Positions 54,271 through 63,668 of a stretch of 64,000 bases of DNA are shown one piece after another (within the stretch, counting starts at the first letter, position 1; each line of letters begins with the position of its first letter). The position numbers were made by a program, and so were the translations under genes. This DNA comes from CAIKMD01 sp963702925 (GTDB lineage: Bacteria; Pseudomonadota; Alphaproteobacteria; ATCC43930; CGMCC-115725), in NCBI GenBank assembly GCA_963702925.1, contig OY969771.1, forward strand, positions 4,030,001 through 4,094,000. Direction: 5' to 3'. The notes under the pieces were generated by a model, which was not told where the DNA came from, made no database searches, and saw nothing but the letters and a program-made list of their open reading frames with translations.

Positions 54271-55920
54271 ATGACGTTCGGACGCAGGACGGCTGACGCA
54301 AGCCCGGCTCTCCGCCTGGTCCAGACGGGGTCTGCGTCGCCCGCGGCGGACGACGCCGGCTCGCTTACGCCTCCGCCGGAAGCCGTTCCATCCTGGGTCG
54401 AGGAAGCGCGCCGCGTTCTCGCGGCCACGGCGCAGAAGCGGATTGGCGTTCCGGAAGCCAAGGCCATGACGCGCGGTGCGTTGGCAGCGCGCGTCGAGGA
54501 GATCGCGAAGGAATGGCTGCAGACAAGGCAGATCACAGCCGATCCGCTCGATGAGCGCGACCTTGTCACTTTTCTCGTCAACAGCCTCCTGAGCCCGGCG
54601 CCTGGCTTGTCGCTGCCGGTTCCCGAAGCGCCGACCGACGCCGCGCCGTCGCCGGTCGTGCTCGATCCGATCGAGGACGCCAAGGAGCGCATTCAGCCCA
54701 AATTGCTGTCGCGCATCGACGTGAGCGCGGCGTCGGCCTTGCCGCGCGCCGAGCTGGCGCGCGAAATCGGCGAAGTCGTGGGCGAGATTGCGATCGAGGA
54801 ACGCATCCAGCTCAACTCGGTCGAGCAGCGCAATCTGGTGACCAAGCTGGTCAACGACATGGTGGGGCTCGGACCGCTCGAGCCGCTGCTTGCGGACGAA
54901 AGCATCACCGACATCATGGTCAATGGCTGCGACCGCGTCTATGTCGAGCGCGCCGGCAAGCTGGAGCTGACCAAGGTCAGGTTCCGCGACGATGCTCACG
55001 TCATGAACGTCGCGACCCGTATCGTGTCGCATATCGGGCGGCGCGTCGACGAAACCACGCCGCTTTGCGACGCGCGCCTCGCCGATGGCAGCCGCGTCAA
55101 CATCGTCATTCCGCCTCTGGCGATCGACGGCCCTTCGATCTCGATCCGAAAATTTTCCAAGAAGAAGATCACCCTCGACGTTATGGCGCGCCAGGCCAAT
55201 CTTTCGGTCGCGATGGCCAACGTGCTGAAGATTTCCGGTCGTTGCCGGCTCAACATCTTGATCTCGGGCGGTACCGGCTCGGGCAAAACCACGCTGCTCA
55301 ATGCGATCAGCCAGTTGATCGATCCCGGCGAGCGCATTGTGACGATCGAGGACGCGGCCGAGCTGCAGCTTCAGCAGCCCCATGTCGTCCGTTTGGAAAC
55401 GCGCACGGCCAATCTCGAAGGCAATGGCGAGATCACGATGCGCGACTTGGTCAAGAACGCCCTCCGTATGCGCCCCGACCGCATCATCCTGGGCGAGGTG
55501 CGCGGTTCCGAGGCGGTCGACATGCTCCAGGCGATGAACACTGGTCATGAAGGCTCGCTCGGCACGGTTCACGCCAACCGGCCGCGCGAAGCGCTCACGC
55601 GCCTCGAAAACATGATCGGCATGGCCGGCATCAATCTGCCCTCGAAGGCGGTGCGCACGCAAATCGCGAGCGCCCTTGACATGATCGTGCAGGTGAGCCG
55701 CATGCGCGACGGCGTGCGCCGCATCACCCATGTCGTCGAGGTCGTCGGCATGGAAGGCGACGTCATCACGACCCAGGATCTGTTTCACTTCGAAGTCGAG
55801 GGCGAGACGCCCGACGGCAGGCTGACGGGCCGCTTCGTTTCTTCCGGTCTGCGGCCGCACTTCATGCCGAAGGCCGCCTATTTCGGGCTCGAGAAGGCCC
55901 TGATGGAGACCGTGGGATGA
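54271..55920 (+). CDS. cpaF: Tad secretion ATPase CpaF/TadA
   Basis: This hexameric ATPase powers pilus assembly. The 549-residue protein has a long N-terminal region (about 1-150) before the conserved LGPLEPLLADESITDIMVNG, a Walker A GGTGSGKTTLLN near residue 333, Asp box VTIEDAAELQLQ, Walker B ILGEVRGSEAVDMLQAMNTGH and His box GSLGTVHAN. It starts 3 bases after cpaE, and its stop overlaps the tadB start. Confidence 0.97.
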   Translation: MTFGRRTADASPALRLVQTGSASPAADDAGSLTPPPEAVPSWVEEARRVLAATAQKRIGVPEAKAMTRGALAARVEEIAKEWLQTRQITADPLDERDLVTFLVNSLLSPAPGLSLPVPEAPTDAAPSPVVLDPIEDAKERIQPKLLSRIDVSAASALPRAELAREIGEVVGEIAIEERIQLNSVEQRNLVTKLVNDMVGLGPLEPLLADESITDIMVNGCDRVYVERAGKLELTKVRFRDDAHVMNVATRIVSHIGRRVDETTPLCDARLADGSRVNIVIPPLAIDGPSISIRKFSKKKITLDVMARQANLSVAMANVLKISGRCRLNILISGGTGSGKTTLLNAISQLIDPGERIVTIEDAAELQLQQPHVVRLETRTANLEGNGEITMRDLVKNALRMRPDRIILGEVRGSEAVDMLQAMNTGHEGSLGTVHANRPREALTRLENMIGMAGINLPSKAVRTQIASALDMIVQVSRMRDGVRRITHVVEVVGMEGDVITTQDLFHFEVEGETPDGRLTGRFVSSGLRPHFMPKAAYFGLEKALMETVG

Positions 55921-56924
55921 GCGATTTCCTGGCGCAAGCCGATTTCTTTTCGTTGGTCTTCGGCGCGGCGCTCGTGGTCGTTGCCGTCGTGTTGGTGGTT
56001 ATGTTGGCGAGCATGTTGGCGGGCGACGAGAAGCGCGTTCGCCGCCGCGTCGCGCGGGTTGCCGCGGGGCAGTCGGCGGCCGAGAGCGCGGCCGGGACCC
56101 CGCCGTCGCTGCGCCGCAACGAAACCGATAGCTCGATCGCAAGCTTCGACCGTTTGATCAAGCGCGTGGTGCCGAACCCCGCGAAGATGCGCGAGCGCCT
56201 GGCAGCGACCGGGCGGCGCATTTCGATCGGCGAATACGTGCTGGCGAGCCTCCTGGTCGGTGCGCTTGCCTTCAGCGTGCGCGTCTTGATCGGCGGCGTG
56301 CCGCTGGCCGCCGCCATCCTGTTCGGCATCGGCATGGCGCTCGGCGTCCCCCATATGGTGGTCGGCTTCCTGATCAAGCGCCGCCGCAACCGCTTCATGA
56401 TGCTGCTGCCCGAGGGCATTGATCTCATCGTGCGCGGCTTGCGCTCGGGCCTGCCGATTACCGAATCGATCAAAGTCGTGGGTCAGGAAATTCCCGATCC
56501 CGTCGGCATCGAATTCCGCCGCATCGTTGAATCTTTTGCCGTCGGCTTGACGCTCGAGCAGGCGCTGTGGGCAGCGGCCGACCGCATCGGCGTGCCGGAA
56601 TTCCGCTTCTTCGTGATCAGCCTGACGGTGCAGCAGGAAACCGGCGGCAATCTCACCGAGACGCTCGAGAATCTCGGCAACATTCTGCGCCGCCGCAAGC
56701 AGGTGAAGCTCAAGATCCGCGCTCTCACGGGCGAGGCGCGTGCCAGCGCCATGATCCTCGGCCTCCTGCCGTTCATCATGTTCGGCGCGCTGATGTTGAT
56801 CCGGCCGGAATACGGCATGGTGATGCTGACGACCCAACGCGGCCACCTCTTGCTCGGGGCCGGGCTCCTGTCGATGTCGGTCGGCATCGGCACCATGATT
56901 CGCATGACGAAGTTCGAAATATGA
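55917..56924 (+). CDS. tadB: Tad inner-membrane platform protein TadB
   Basis: The 335-residue protein has an N-terminal helix pair and a GspF/T2SSF domain (about 165-300): GIDLIVRGLRSGLPITESI and QQETGGNLTETLENLGNILRRR. It forms, with TadC, the membrane platform on which CpaF acts. The start overlaps the cpaF stop (ATGA), and tadC overlaps its stop. Confidence 0.95.
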   Translation: MSDFLAQADFFSLVFGAALVVVAVVLVVMLASMLAGDEKRVRRRVARVAAGQSAAESAAGTPPSLRRNETDSSIASFDRLIKRVVPNPAKMRERLAATGRRISIGEYVLASLLVGALAFSVRVLIGGVPLAAAILFGIGMALGVPHMVVGFLIKRRRNRFMMLLPEGIDLIVRGLRSGLPITESIKVVGQEIPDPVGIEFRRIVESFAVGLTLEQALWAAADRIGVPEFRFFVISLTVQQETGGNLTETLENLGNILRRRKQVKLKIRALTGEARASAMILGLLPFIMFGALMLIRPEYGMVMLTTQRGHLLLGAGLLSMSVGIGTMIRMTKFEI

Positions 56925-57904
56925 ATCTCTCAGCGCTGATACCCTTCGACTTCTCGTTCGACGACTTCGTCGTCCTTTCGGCAACCGCGTCCGTGCTCAT
57001 GGCGCTGCTCGCGATCTGGAACGGCCTCGTCGTCCGCGATCCGATGGCCGGGCGAATTCGCGCGCTCGCCGAGCGCCGCAACACGCTCCGGATCGCCACG
57101 CAGACCCGGCGCAATCGCGCGGGCATGGATCTGCGCAGCTCCGGGATGTCGATGATGCGGCAGGCCGTCAGCAAGCTAAAGCTGATGCGCGGCGATCATA
57201 TCGAGCAGATTTCTCTCCGTTTGGCACGCGCCGGCTGGCGCTCCCGAGATGCGGTGGTGGTCTATCTCTTTGCCAAAGCGATACTGCCATTTATTTTCGG
57301 GGGCGCCGCGCTGCTCTATTTCGGTCTTTCGGCGCATTCGACGGTCAGCCCGGCAATGCGTCTGGGCGTCGTTGCCCTCGGCTTCGTCGGCGGCTTCCTC
57401 GGCGCCGATCTCTGGGTCAAGAACGTCGCCGACAAGCGCGTCAAGGAAATGACCAAGGCGATGCCTGATGCGCTCGACCTGCTGGTTATCTGCGCCGAGG
57501 CGGGGCTAAGCCTCGACTCCGCGATGACCCGCGTCGGGCGCGAGATCGCGGGCGGTTCGGCCGTACTGGCCGAAGAGTTCTCGCTGACGGCGATCGAGCT
57601 CGGCTTCCTGCCCAGCCGCCAGGCCGCGCTGACCAACCTGATGAACCGCACCAACATGTCCAAGCTGCGGGCGCTCGTGAACAGCCTGCTGCAGACCGAG
57701 CGCTACGGCACGCCCTTGGCCAATGCGCTGCGTGTCCTGGCGGCCGAGTTCCGCGACGAGCGCATGATGCGTGCCGAGGAAAAGGCCGCCAAGCTTCCGG
57801 CGATGATGACCGTGCCGATGATCGTGTTCATTCTGCCGGCGCTCTTCATCGTGCTCGGCGGCCCCGCCATGATCCAGGTGTACCAGACTCTGTCGGGACA
57901 CTGA
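56921..57904 (+). CDS. tadC: Tad inner-membrane platform protein TadC
   Basis: The 327-residue protein has the same T2SSF domain (about 170-300: ALDLLVICAEAGLSLDSAMTRVG, here DLLVICAEAGLSLDSA; LLQTERYGTPLANALRVLA) and hydrophobic helices at both ends. The ATG at 56921 overlaps the tadB stop. It is the last gene of the cpaA-tadC run; a lower-GC gene and then tadD on the other strand follow. Confidence 0.95.
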   Translation: MNLSALIPFDFSFDDFVVLSATASVLMALLAIWNGLVVRDPMAGRIRALAERRNTLRIATQTRRNRAGMDLRSSGMSMMRQAVSKLKLMRGDHIEQISLRLARAGWRSRDAVVVYLFAKAILPFIFGGAALLYFGLSAHSTVSPAMRLGVVALGFVGGFLGADLWVKNVADKRVKEMTKAMPDALDLLVICAEAGLSLDSAMTRVGREIAGGSAVLAEEFSLTAIELGFLPSRQAALTNLMNRTNMSKLRALVNSLLQTERYGTPLANALRVLAAEFRDERMMRAEEKAAKLPAMMTVPMIVFILPALFIVLGGPAMIQVYQTLSGH

Positions 57905-58188
57905 GAGGCACGCGCTCGAGCGCTAAGGCGCAACCGTCCTGCGGCGGAGCCGCTTCCCCGCGTCTGCTTAAGCGGCAGCTCACCTAATCTCCCGCCAGGT
58001 TCTGCCTCGGCCTCCAGGCAACGCAGCCCGCAGCGGACGGGCACGTCCGTCGATTCGATCTCGGATCACGTGTGGGATTGCGCTGCGCTCGCGTCGCCGG
58101 TTGGAAATCAGGCAGCACCGTTTTGACCGGAACTTTTTACATAATCAAAGTTGAAATGTCAGATCGGTAGTTCTGATATTCTGCCTGC

Positions 58189-58722
58189 ATGGAACAGCAA
58201 AATAAGATTTCTCCTCAGGCAGTAGGCGCTTACGGGGAAAGGGTCGTCGAGGCCGAACTGCTGCGGAACGGCTGGCTTCCAAGCAATGTCAATGCGAGCG
58301 TGAAGAACGCAAAGGATTTTGACATTCTTGCGCAAAGAGACGGGCAAGTTGTATGCCTACGAATTAAAACGTGCGGACCGAACCAAAGGGCATTTCAGTT
58401 CAATGTCCCAGTGGGGAAAAAGCTCCCGACAGAAAATCTTAAGCCCAATGATTTTACTGTCCTGGTAAGCATGGGGATCCAACGCGATCAGGATGAATTT
58501 TGGATACTTCCTACTCATGTAGTTCGCAAACGGCTCGCGGAAGCGCAAGACGACTATCTGGCAACCAAGAAACGCGATGGAGCACAACGCATTGATACCG
58601 GACAGTGGACCCTCTGGTTAGACCCGCTTAAACGCGGTAGCCAGAGCCCGCGCCCCGCTTACGGTATTTCAAATGCGTGGAGCGGATATCGCAATTGGAA
58701 GACTCTGTTTAGTTCAACCTGA
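58189..58722 (+). CDS. PD-(D/E)XK-like protein of unknown role within the tad locus
   Basis: The 177-residue protein begins with QAVGAYGERVVEAELLRNGW, the Gly/Glu helix common in PD-(D/E)XK nuclease-like proteins, then FDILAQRDGQVVCLRIKT, where D and K fit the active site but the usual Glu/Gln before IK is Arg. Activity is therefore doubtful. It and the 60 bases before it are distinctly more AT-rich than the tad genes around it. The 284-base gap upstream shows an AT-rich promoter-like stretch near 58125-58180. It is probably an acquired gene. Confidence 0.65.
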   Translation: MEQQNKISPQAVGAYGERVVEAELLRNGWLPSNVNASVKNAKDFDILAQRDGQVVCLRIKTCGPNQRAFQFNVPVGKKLPTENLKPNDFTVLVSMGIQRDQDEFWILPTHVVRKRLAEAQDDYLATKKRDGAQRIDTGQWTLWLDPLKRGSQSPRPAYGISNAWSGYRNWKTLFSST

Positions 58723-58874
58723 CAAGCGACTACCGCAAAAATCATTTTTCCGTCCACCGTTCGCAAGTCGTGCAGTTCACTGCGTGTCTCGCTACGACCG
58801 AGCACTGCGAAGGCGCCATTGTCCGCGTTACGACGGAAGCAGGGAGATGCGGCGCCTTGCGGCGCGACCGATGG

Positions 58875-61127
58875 TCACTTGGCGACGAAGCACTCGACCT
58901 TGCGGCTCTGGAGCGCCGAGCATAGGTCGTGAGCGCGCTGGGCGTTGTCGAACGGGCCGATCCGCAGCAAGTAGTAGATGCCGCCTTTATCCGGGCCGAG
59001 ATCGACCTTGCGGACGGCATGCGGCATGTCCTGCAGCAGGTCGGCATTCGCATTGGTCATGTCGTGCCAGGTCAGCGCCGCGTTCTGCTCGATCCGGAAG
59101 GTCGCGAGCTGAACCCAGGGCGCATGGTCTTCGTTCTTCGCGCTGGCCGGGGCCGAAGCTTTGGCCGGGGACGGGCTTTGCGGCGCTGCCGCACCGGCAG
59201 ACATCGTCGGATCCGCCGCGGCGACAACCAGTGTCTGATCGGGGGCCGCCTTGGTCTGGTCCGAAGAAGCGGTTGCGATCGCGGGCGCGGCATCGTTTGC
59301 CGGCGCGTTGCTCGCGGCTTGCGCGAGCTGCATGTCGTTCTGCGCCGGCGGCGTGGCGTCCGTCGCCTGTGCGGGCGGTTGGGCGCTGCTATCGCTTGCC
59401 GGTTTCGCATCGGCGCTGGCCGTCATCGGCTGCGCGTCATCATTTGCTTTCGGCTGAGCCGAATCGGCAGTCACGGCCGGCGCCGGGTCGGCTGCTGGCG
59501 CGGCGGCCGCCGGGGCAGGGGCTGCCTGGGCATTCTCGACGGGCGTCGGCGATGCCGCGTCGGAGCTCGGCGCGACCTGTGCGGTCGGGGCGGGTGCCGC
59601 CGGAGCCTCGGCATTGGCGACCGGAGCAGGGTCCGCTGGTTTGGTCAGAGGCAGCGGATCGCCTTGCGCCACAGTAGGCGCGGCGTTCGCAGCCATATCC
59701 GGCGCAGGCGAAGGAGCCGGCTTCGGCTCTTCGGCGGTGGCGACCGTGCTCTCGCTTGCAGCCGCGTCCGTAACGGCTTCGTTCGCGGCAAGCGGCTTCG
59801 GCTGTTCCTGAGGCGAAGGCGTCGCCGCGTCGGCAGCTTGTTCCGGCGCGACGGTTGCGGCCGTGTCGGCGGCCGGTTTCGCATCGCTCGCCATGTCGGC
59901 GGCGGGTTTCGCGTCGCCGACCTTGTCGGCGGCAGGCGTCGCGTCGCTGGCGGTAGCGGCAGCCACCAAGACGGCTTGCGTCTTTTTGGCTTTCTCTTTG
60001 GCTTCCTTCGGCGCTTTTGCCGGCTTGGTGTCGGCGGCCACGGACGCGACCGGCTTGCTCACCATCTCGGCGGCAGCAACGGTTTTGGGCGTGCTCTGCG
60101 CGACCCGAGCGGGTACGGCCTTGGCCGCGGCCGGCGAAGCGAGCGGCTTGGTGTCGACCGGGATCGCGGGTGCGGCGAGGGGCTTGTCGCTGGCGACCAC
60201 GGGGGCGGGGCAACGCGGCTTGTCGCAGGTCGATGCCACCGCGCTTTGCGACGGCAAGGGCTGGCCCGGCCGCAGGATCGCCGTAGCGCGAGCGTCGGGC
60301 GAAAGCGCGCGCAGCTCGGTGTAGTAGGCGAGGTTGCTGCGCACCGATTGCTCGTCGAGATCGATACGGGCGACACGGGCGGCGTCCTCGTCGCGGCCGG
60401 CAAGGCCGAGGGTGAGGGCGAGATTGAGGCGATGGCGCGCGGTTGCCTTGGGGTCGGTCGCAACTTGCCGCATGGTCTGAATGGCGGCGGCATAATTGCC
60501 GTGCAAAGCCTGCGACAACCCGTAATTGTTGCGCAGATCGAGGTCGTCGGGCGCAAGCCCCAAGCCTTGCTGATAGGCTTTTTCCGCTGCCGCCGGGTCC
60601 TGCGCCAAATCCTCGGCAACGCCGAGGGCGCTATAGGCCCGGGCCGAAGGTTCGGCGGCAACGGCTTTATTGAGAAGCTCGATGGCTTCGGTCGGCTTGT
60701 CGAGCCCGACCAGGGTCAAGCCCAGACCGCGCATCGCGCCCGGATCGTTGGGCGCCCGGTCCATGCCCGAGCGATACGCCTCGGCGGCCTCATTCAGATT
60801 GCCGGTCGCCAGCAACGCGTCGCCGAGGCCGACATAGGCCTTGGCCAAAAGGGGATCGCGAAGTATGGCGCGGCGGTAAAAGCTGATGGCCGACGCGTTG
60901 TCGCCATTGGCGCGCATGCGCTCGGCCACATTCATCAGCGTTGCCGCCGAGATGTCGCCGGGCGTGGCCGCGGGCGCCTGGCGTCCGGCAACGTCGCCGG
61001 CACCTTGCGGGCCGCCGACCGTGCAGCCGCCAATAAGCAATGCACAAAGCGCCACGCTAAGGGTTGCGGAGCGCGCGAATGAAGCGGAACGATTGCCCCA
61101 CTTCTTAGGCTGGGTTGCCACTTTCAT
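58875..61127 (-). CDS. tadD: TadD-like TPR lipoprotein with C-terminal SPOR domain
   Basis: The 750-residue protein has a lipoprotein signal (lipobox IGGC), TPR repeats (about 60-240) as in TadD pilotins, a very long Ala/Pro/Lys/Asp low-complexity linker (about 300-660), and a C-terminal SPOR-like domain (about 668-750; PWVQLATFRIEQNAAL, YYLLRIGPFDNAQRAHDLC) that would bind denuded septal peptidoglycan. Typical TadD is much shorter. The TPR part likely supports secretin assembly; the tail may direct it to division sites. It is divergent from tadG. Confidence 0.85.
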   Translation of the reverse strand: MKVATQPKKWGNRSASFARSATLSVALCALLIGGCTVGGPQGAGDVAGRQAPAATPGDISAATLMNVAERMRANGDNASAISFYRRAILRDPLLAKAYVGLGDALLATGNLNEAAEAYRSGMDRAPNDPGAMRGLGLTLVGLDKPTEAIELLNKAVAAEPSARAYSALGVAEDLAQDPAAAEKAYQQGLGLAPDDLDLRNNYGLSQALHGNYAAAIQTMRQVATDPKATARHRLNLALTLGLAGRDEDAARVARIDLDEQSVRSNLAYYTELRALSPDARATAILRPGQPLPSQSAVASTCDKPRCPAPVVASDKPLAAPAIPVDTKPLASPAAAKAVPARVAQSTPKTVAAAEMVSKPVASVAADTKPAKAPKEAKEKAKKTQAVLVAAATASDATPAADKVGDAKPAADMASDAKPAADTAATVAPEQAADAATPSPQEQPKPLAANEAVTDAAASESTVATAEEPKPAPSPAPDMAANAAPTVAQGDPLPLTKPADPAPVANAEAPAAPAPTAQVAPSSDAASPTPVENAQAAPAPAAAAPAADPAPAVTADSAQPKANDDAQPMTASADAKPASDSSAQPPAQATDATPPAQNDMQLAQAASNAPANDAAPAIATASSDQTKAAPDQTLVVAAADPTMSAGAAAPQSPSPAKASAPASAKNEDHAPWVQLATFRIEQNAALTWHDMTNANADLLQDMPHAVRKVDLGPDKGGIYYLLRIGPFDNAQRAHDLCSALQSRKVECFVAK

Positions 61128-61152
61128 GCCGGCGACACTAGCGCCATCACGC

Positions 61153-61167
61153 TTAGCGGATGGTTAA
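61153..61167. promoter_or_regulatory. near-match CtrA motif between tadD and tadG
   Basis: TTAG CGGATGG TTAA matches seven of eight consensus bases. It lies 25 bases before tadD and about 230 before tadG in the divergent promoter region. The rest of this 267-base gap is GC-rich without other recognisable signals. Confidence 0.4.
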
Positions 61168-61394
61168 AACGCGGCGCCTGTTTCGGCGGCGCTTCGGCGC
61201 GCTTTTCGATCCATTTTCGCTGGCGGCACAAGGGATTGCGCGCGTTTTGCCGCGGCGGCGGCGGTTGCGGTGCTTACCCGCACTTAACAGCGCCCTGGTG
61301 CAATAGCGTACCGGTAGCCTGGCACTGGAGCGGCCCTGCCTCTTTGGGTCGGCTTCGGCGAGGTGGCCTTGTCACAGGAGCAACGGATTCGATC

Positions 61395-62750
61395 ATGACA
61401 CGATGGACGAAATTCGTTCGAGAGCTCCTTGCGCGATCGCTGAGCGACCGCAAGGGCGGCATTACAGTGATGACCGCGATGTCCTTGACCGCCTTGATGG
61501 GATTTGCCGGTCTCGGCACCGAAGCGAGCTATTGGTACGTGAAGCAGCGCAGCATGCAAGGCGCCGTGGACGCCGCGTCCTTCACCGCCGCCGCCGCGCT
61601 GATGAATGGCGAAACCGTAACGGCCGGCCAGCCCGCCACCGGCACACCGGTCAATTCCGCGAAAGCGATTGCGGCGCAGTACGGTTTTGTCGACGGCGCG
61701 AATGGCGTCACCGTTACGGTCAACAGCCCGCCCACGCCAGGAACCCCTAACGCCGGCAATGCGAAGGCCGTCGAAGTCATCATCCAACAAACTCAGACGC
61801 CGCTGCTGTCCGCGCTTTTCATGAGCAATGGCCCGACGATCGCCGGACGGGCGGTGTCAATTTACGGCACGAGCTGCAGCAGCGGCAGTTGCGGCTGCAT
61901 TCTGTCGCTCGACCGAGGCAACGTCGTCGATGTGAGCAACAGCGGTGCGACCGTCAATATTCCGACCTGCAGCATGTATATTAATTCCAACGACACGCAC
62001 GGTGCGCTCAGCATGAGCGGCAGCACCGCCTCGATCACTGCGTATTCGACCTATATCGTCGGCAACACCTTCATAACCGGCGGCGCGCATCTCACCGATT
62101 CCAATGGAACGCACGTGCTGACCGCCTCCCCGGTGAGCGATCCCTATGCGGGCGAGCAGATTCCCAGCGATGGCGGGTGCCATGCATCGGGCACCAACTA
62201 TAACGCGCCGAGCGGTTCCACGAACATCCAGCCGTGTACGCTGGGAGGTGTGATCACATACAATGGCGGCATCACCGTGAACGCCGGCTCGACGCTCAAT
62301 TTGGCGGCTGGGACCTACATCATGAATGGCGGCAGCTTCAACGTGAACGGTGGGACCATCACGGGCGACGGCGTGACCATCATTCTGACGGGCCCCGGCG
62401 GGAGCAGCGACGCGACCGTCAACATCACCGGCGGCTCCACCGTCACGTTGAACGAGAATAGTCCTCCCGCCCAGGATGGTCTTACGTTCTTTCAGGATCC
62501 TAACGCTTCGGGCGGTACGAATTCCTTCAGCGGCAATGCTGCGCAAAACATCAATGGCGCGATCTACATGCCCAATGAGTTGGTAAACTTCTCCGGCGGC
62601 GCGACGACCGGCGGCGCGCAATGCACCGAGCTGATCGCCTATCAAATCACCTTCAGCGGTAGCACTACGTTCTCGAATAATTGTTCGGGAACAGGGGTCA
62701 AATCATTCGGTAACGGGTCAGGCACTGCTTCGGTCACGTTGGTCGAATAG
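61395..62750 (+). CDS. TadG-like pilus assembly protein
   Basis: The 451-residue protein begins with a basic stretch and a TadE/G-type hydrophobic segment (GITVMTAMSLTALMGFAGLGTEAS, here TAMSLTALMGFAGLG) followed by a long Gly/Asn/Thr/Ser-rich region that looks like a beta-helix or adhesin-like exported domain, with several Cys (CSSGSCGC). TadG proteins are pseudopilin-like and may sit at the tip or base. The ATG at 61395 is chosen over an open upstream extension because it starts the anchor. tadE follows 10 bases later. Confidence 0.85.
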   Translation: MTRWTKFVRELLARSLSDRKGGITVMTAMSLTALMGFAGLGTEASYWYVKQRSMQGAVDAASFTAAAALMNGETVTAGQPATGTPVNSAKAIAAQYGFVDGANGVTVTVNSPPTPGTPNAGNAKAVEVIIQQTQTPLLSALFMSNGPTIAGRAVSIYGTSCSSGSCGCILSLDRGNVVDVSNSGATVNIPTCSMYINSNDTHGALSMSGSTASITAYSTYIVGNTFITGGAHLTDSNGTHVLTASPVSDPYAGEQIPSDGGCHASGTNYNAPSGSTNIQPCTLGGVITYNGGITVNAGSTLNLAAGTYIMNGGSFNVNGGTITGDGVTIILTGPGGSSDATVNITGGSTVTLNENSPPAQDGLTFFQDPNASGGTNSFSGNAAQNINGAIYMPNELVNFSGGATTGGAQCTELIAYQITFSGSTTFSNNCSGTGVKSFGNGSGTASVTLVE

Positions 62751-62760
62751 GGCGAGGAGC

Positions 62761-63255
62761 ATGGCTATGCGATTTAGGATCGGATTGCTAGCTACGCTGC
62801 GGCGTTTGCCGCTCAATCAGCGTGGCTCAAGCGCCATAGAACTCGGCTTTTGCCTTCCGTTGATCGCGGGGATGATTGTACCCATGACCGATCTCGGCAT
62901 GGGCGCCTATACCCAGATGCAGTTGCAGGCCGCGACCCAGGCCGGCGCGGAATACGCGGCTATCAAAGGGTTCAACGGCACGAATATCACGACCGCCGTC
63001 AACAGTGCAACCGCGCTGACGGGCATCTCTTTCACGAACAGTTCGCCGTCGCAAAGCTGCAGCTGCATCACCGGCACGGCCGTGGTGGCGGCGTCGCCGG
63101 CCGGAGGACCACCCTGTACTCAGACCTGCCCGAACGGCACGGTCGGCACCTTCGTCAATGTCAGCACGCAGGTAACCTACAACGCGCTATTCGATTATCC
63201 GGGACTTGGAAAGTCATTCACCTTGACGGCCCAATCGAACGTTCGAATCAAATGA
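62761..63255 (+). CDS. TadE-like pseudopilin
   Basis: The 164-residue protein has a TadE-type N-terminus: RGSSAIELGFCLPLIAGMIV, the Gly-Ser-x-Ala-x-Glu-hydrophobic pattern cleaved by the prepilin peptidase. The C-terminal part has four Cys and beta-rich sequence. It is probably a minor pilin. Its stop overlaps the start of the next TadE-like gene (ATGATG). Confidence 0.88.
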   Translation: MAMRFRIGLLATLRRLPLNQRGSSAIELGFCLPLIAGMIVPMTDLGMGAYTQMQLQAATQAGAEYAAIKGFNGTNITTAVNSATALTGISFTNSSPSQSCSCITGTAVVAASPAGGPPCTQTCPNGTVGTFVNVSTQVTYNALFDYPGLGKSFTLTAQSNVRIK

Positions 63256-63668
63256 TGCCGCACCTATTGACCAAGCGCAGTCGAACCTTACGGCATCTGT
63301 TAGCCGCGCGCGAAGGCGTTGCCGCTGTCGAATTCGCGGTGACCGTGCCGTTCTTGCTGACCGCCATTTTTGGCGTGATCGATTTGGGCCGCATGATGTG
63401 GGCGCAAAACGCGCTCCATTACTCGGTGGAGCAGGCCGCACGCTGCATGACGATCGACAAAAATGGGACGGATTGCGACACGACTGCGCACACGCAACAA
63501 TACGCGGCGAAGGTTTCAGGCATGCCTGTCGACAGCTCGGTCTTCACGGTGACCTCGCCGATACCGGCATGTGGCAACCAGGTGACCGCCTCTTATCCAT
63601 TTTACTTTGTCACGGCCGTGGTCAATTTCAGCGTCACCTTAAGCGCGCAATCCTGCTTTCCGAAATAA
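63252..63668 (+). CDS. second TadE/TadF-like pseudopilin
   Basis: The 138-residue protein shows the same leader pattern, REGVAAVEFAVTVPFLLTAIF, then a helix and a Cys-containing soluble domain. Two adjacent ATGs overlap the preceding stop; the first (63252) gives ATGA overlap. Together with the two genes before it, it completes the TadE/F/G set of the locus. Confidence 0.88.
   Translation: MMPHLLTKRSRTLRHLLAAREGVAAVEFAVTVPFLLTAIFGVIDLGRMMWAQNALHYSVEQAARCMTIDKNGTDCDTTAHTQQYAAKVSGMPVDSSVFTVTSPIPACGNQVTASYPFYFVTAVVNFSVTLSAQSCFPK

Noticed and set aside
53758..55860. 700-codon minus-strand frame opposite cpaE/cpaF
   Set aside because: Antisense to clearly identified Tad genes; no recognisable motifs.
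57941..57953. GCGGC-GGA-GCCGC as terminator of the tadC transcript
   Set aside because: The five-base stem without a T tract is common by chance in such GC-rich DNA.
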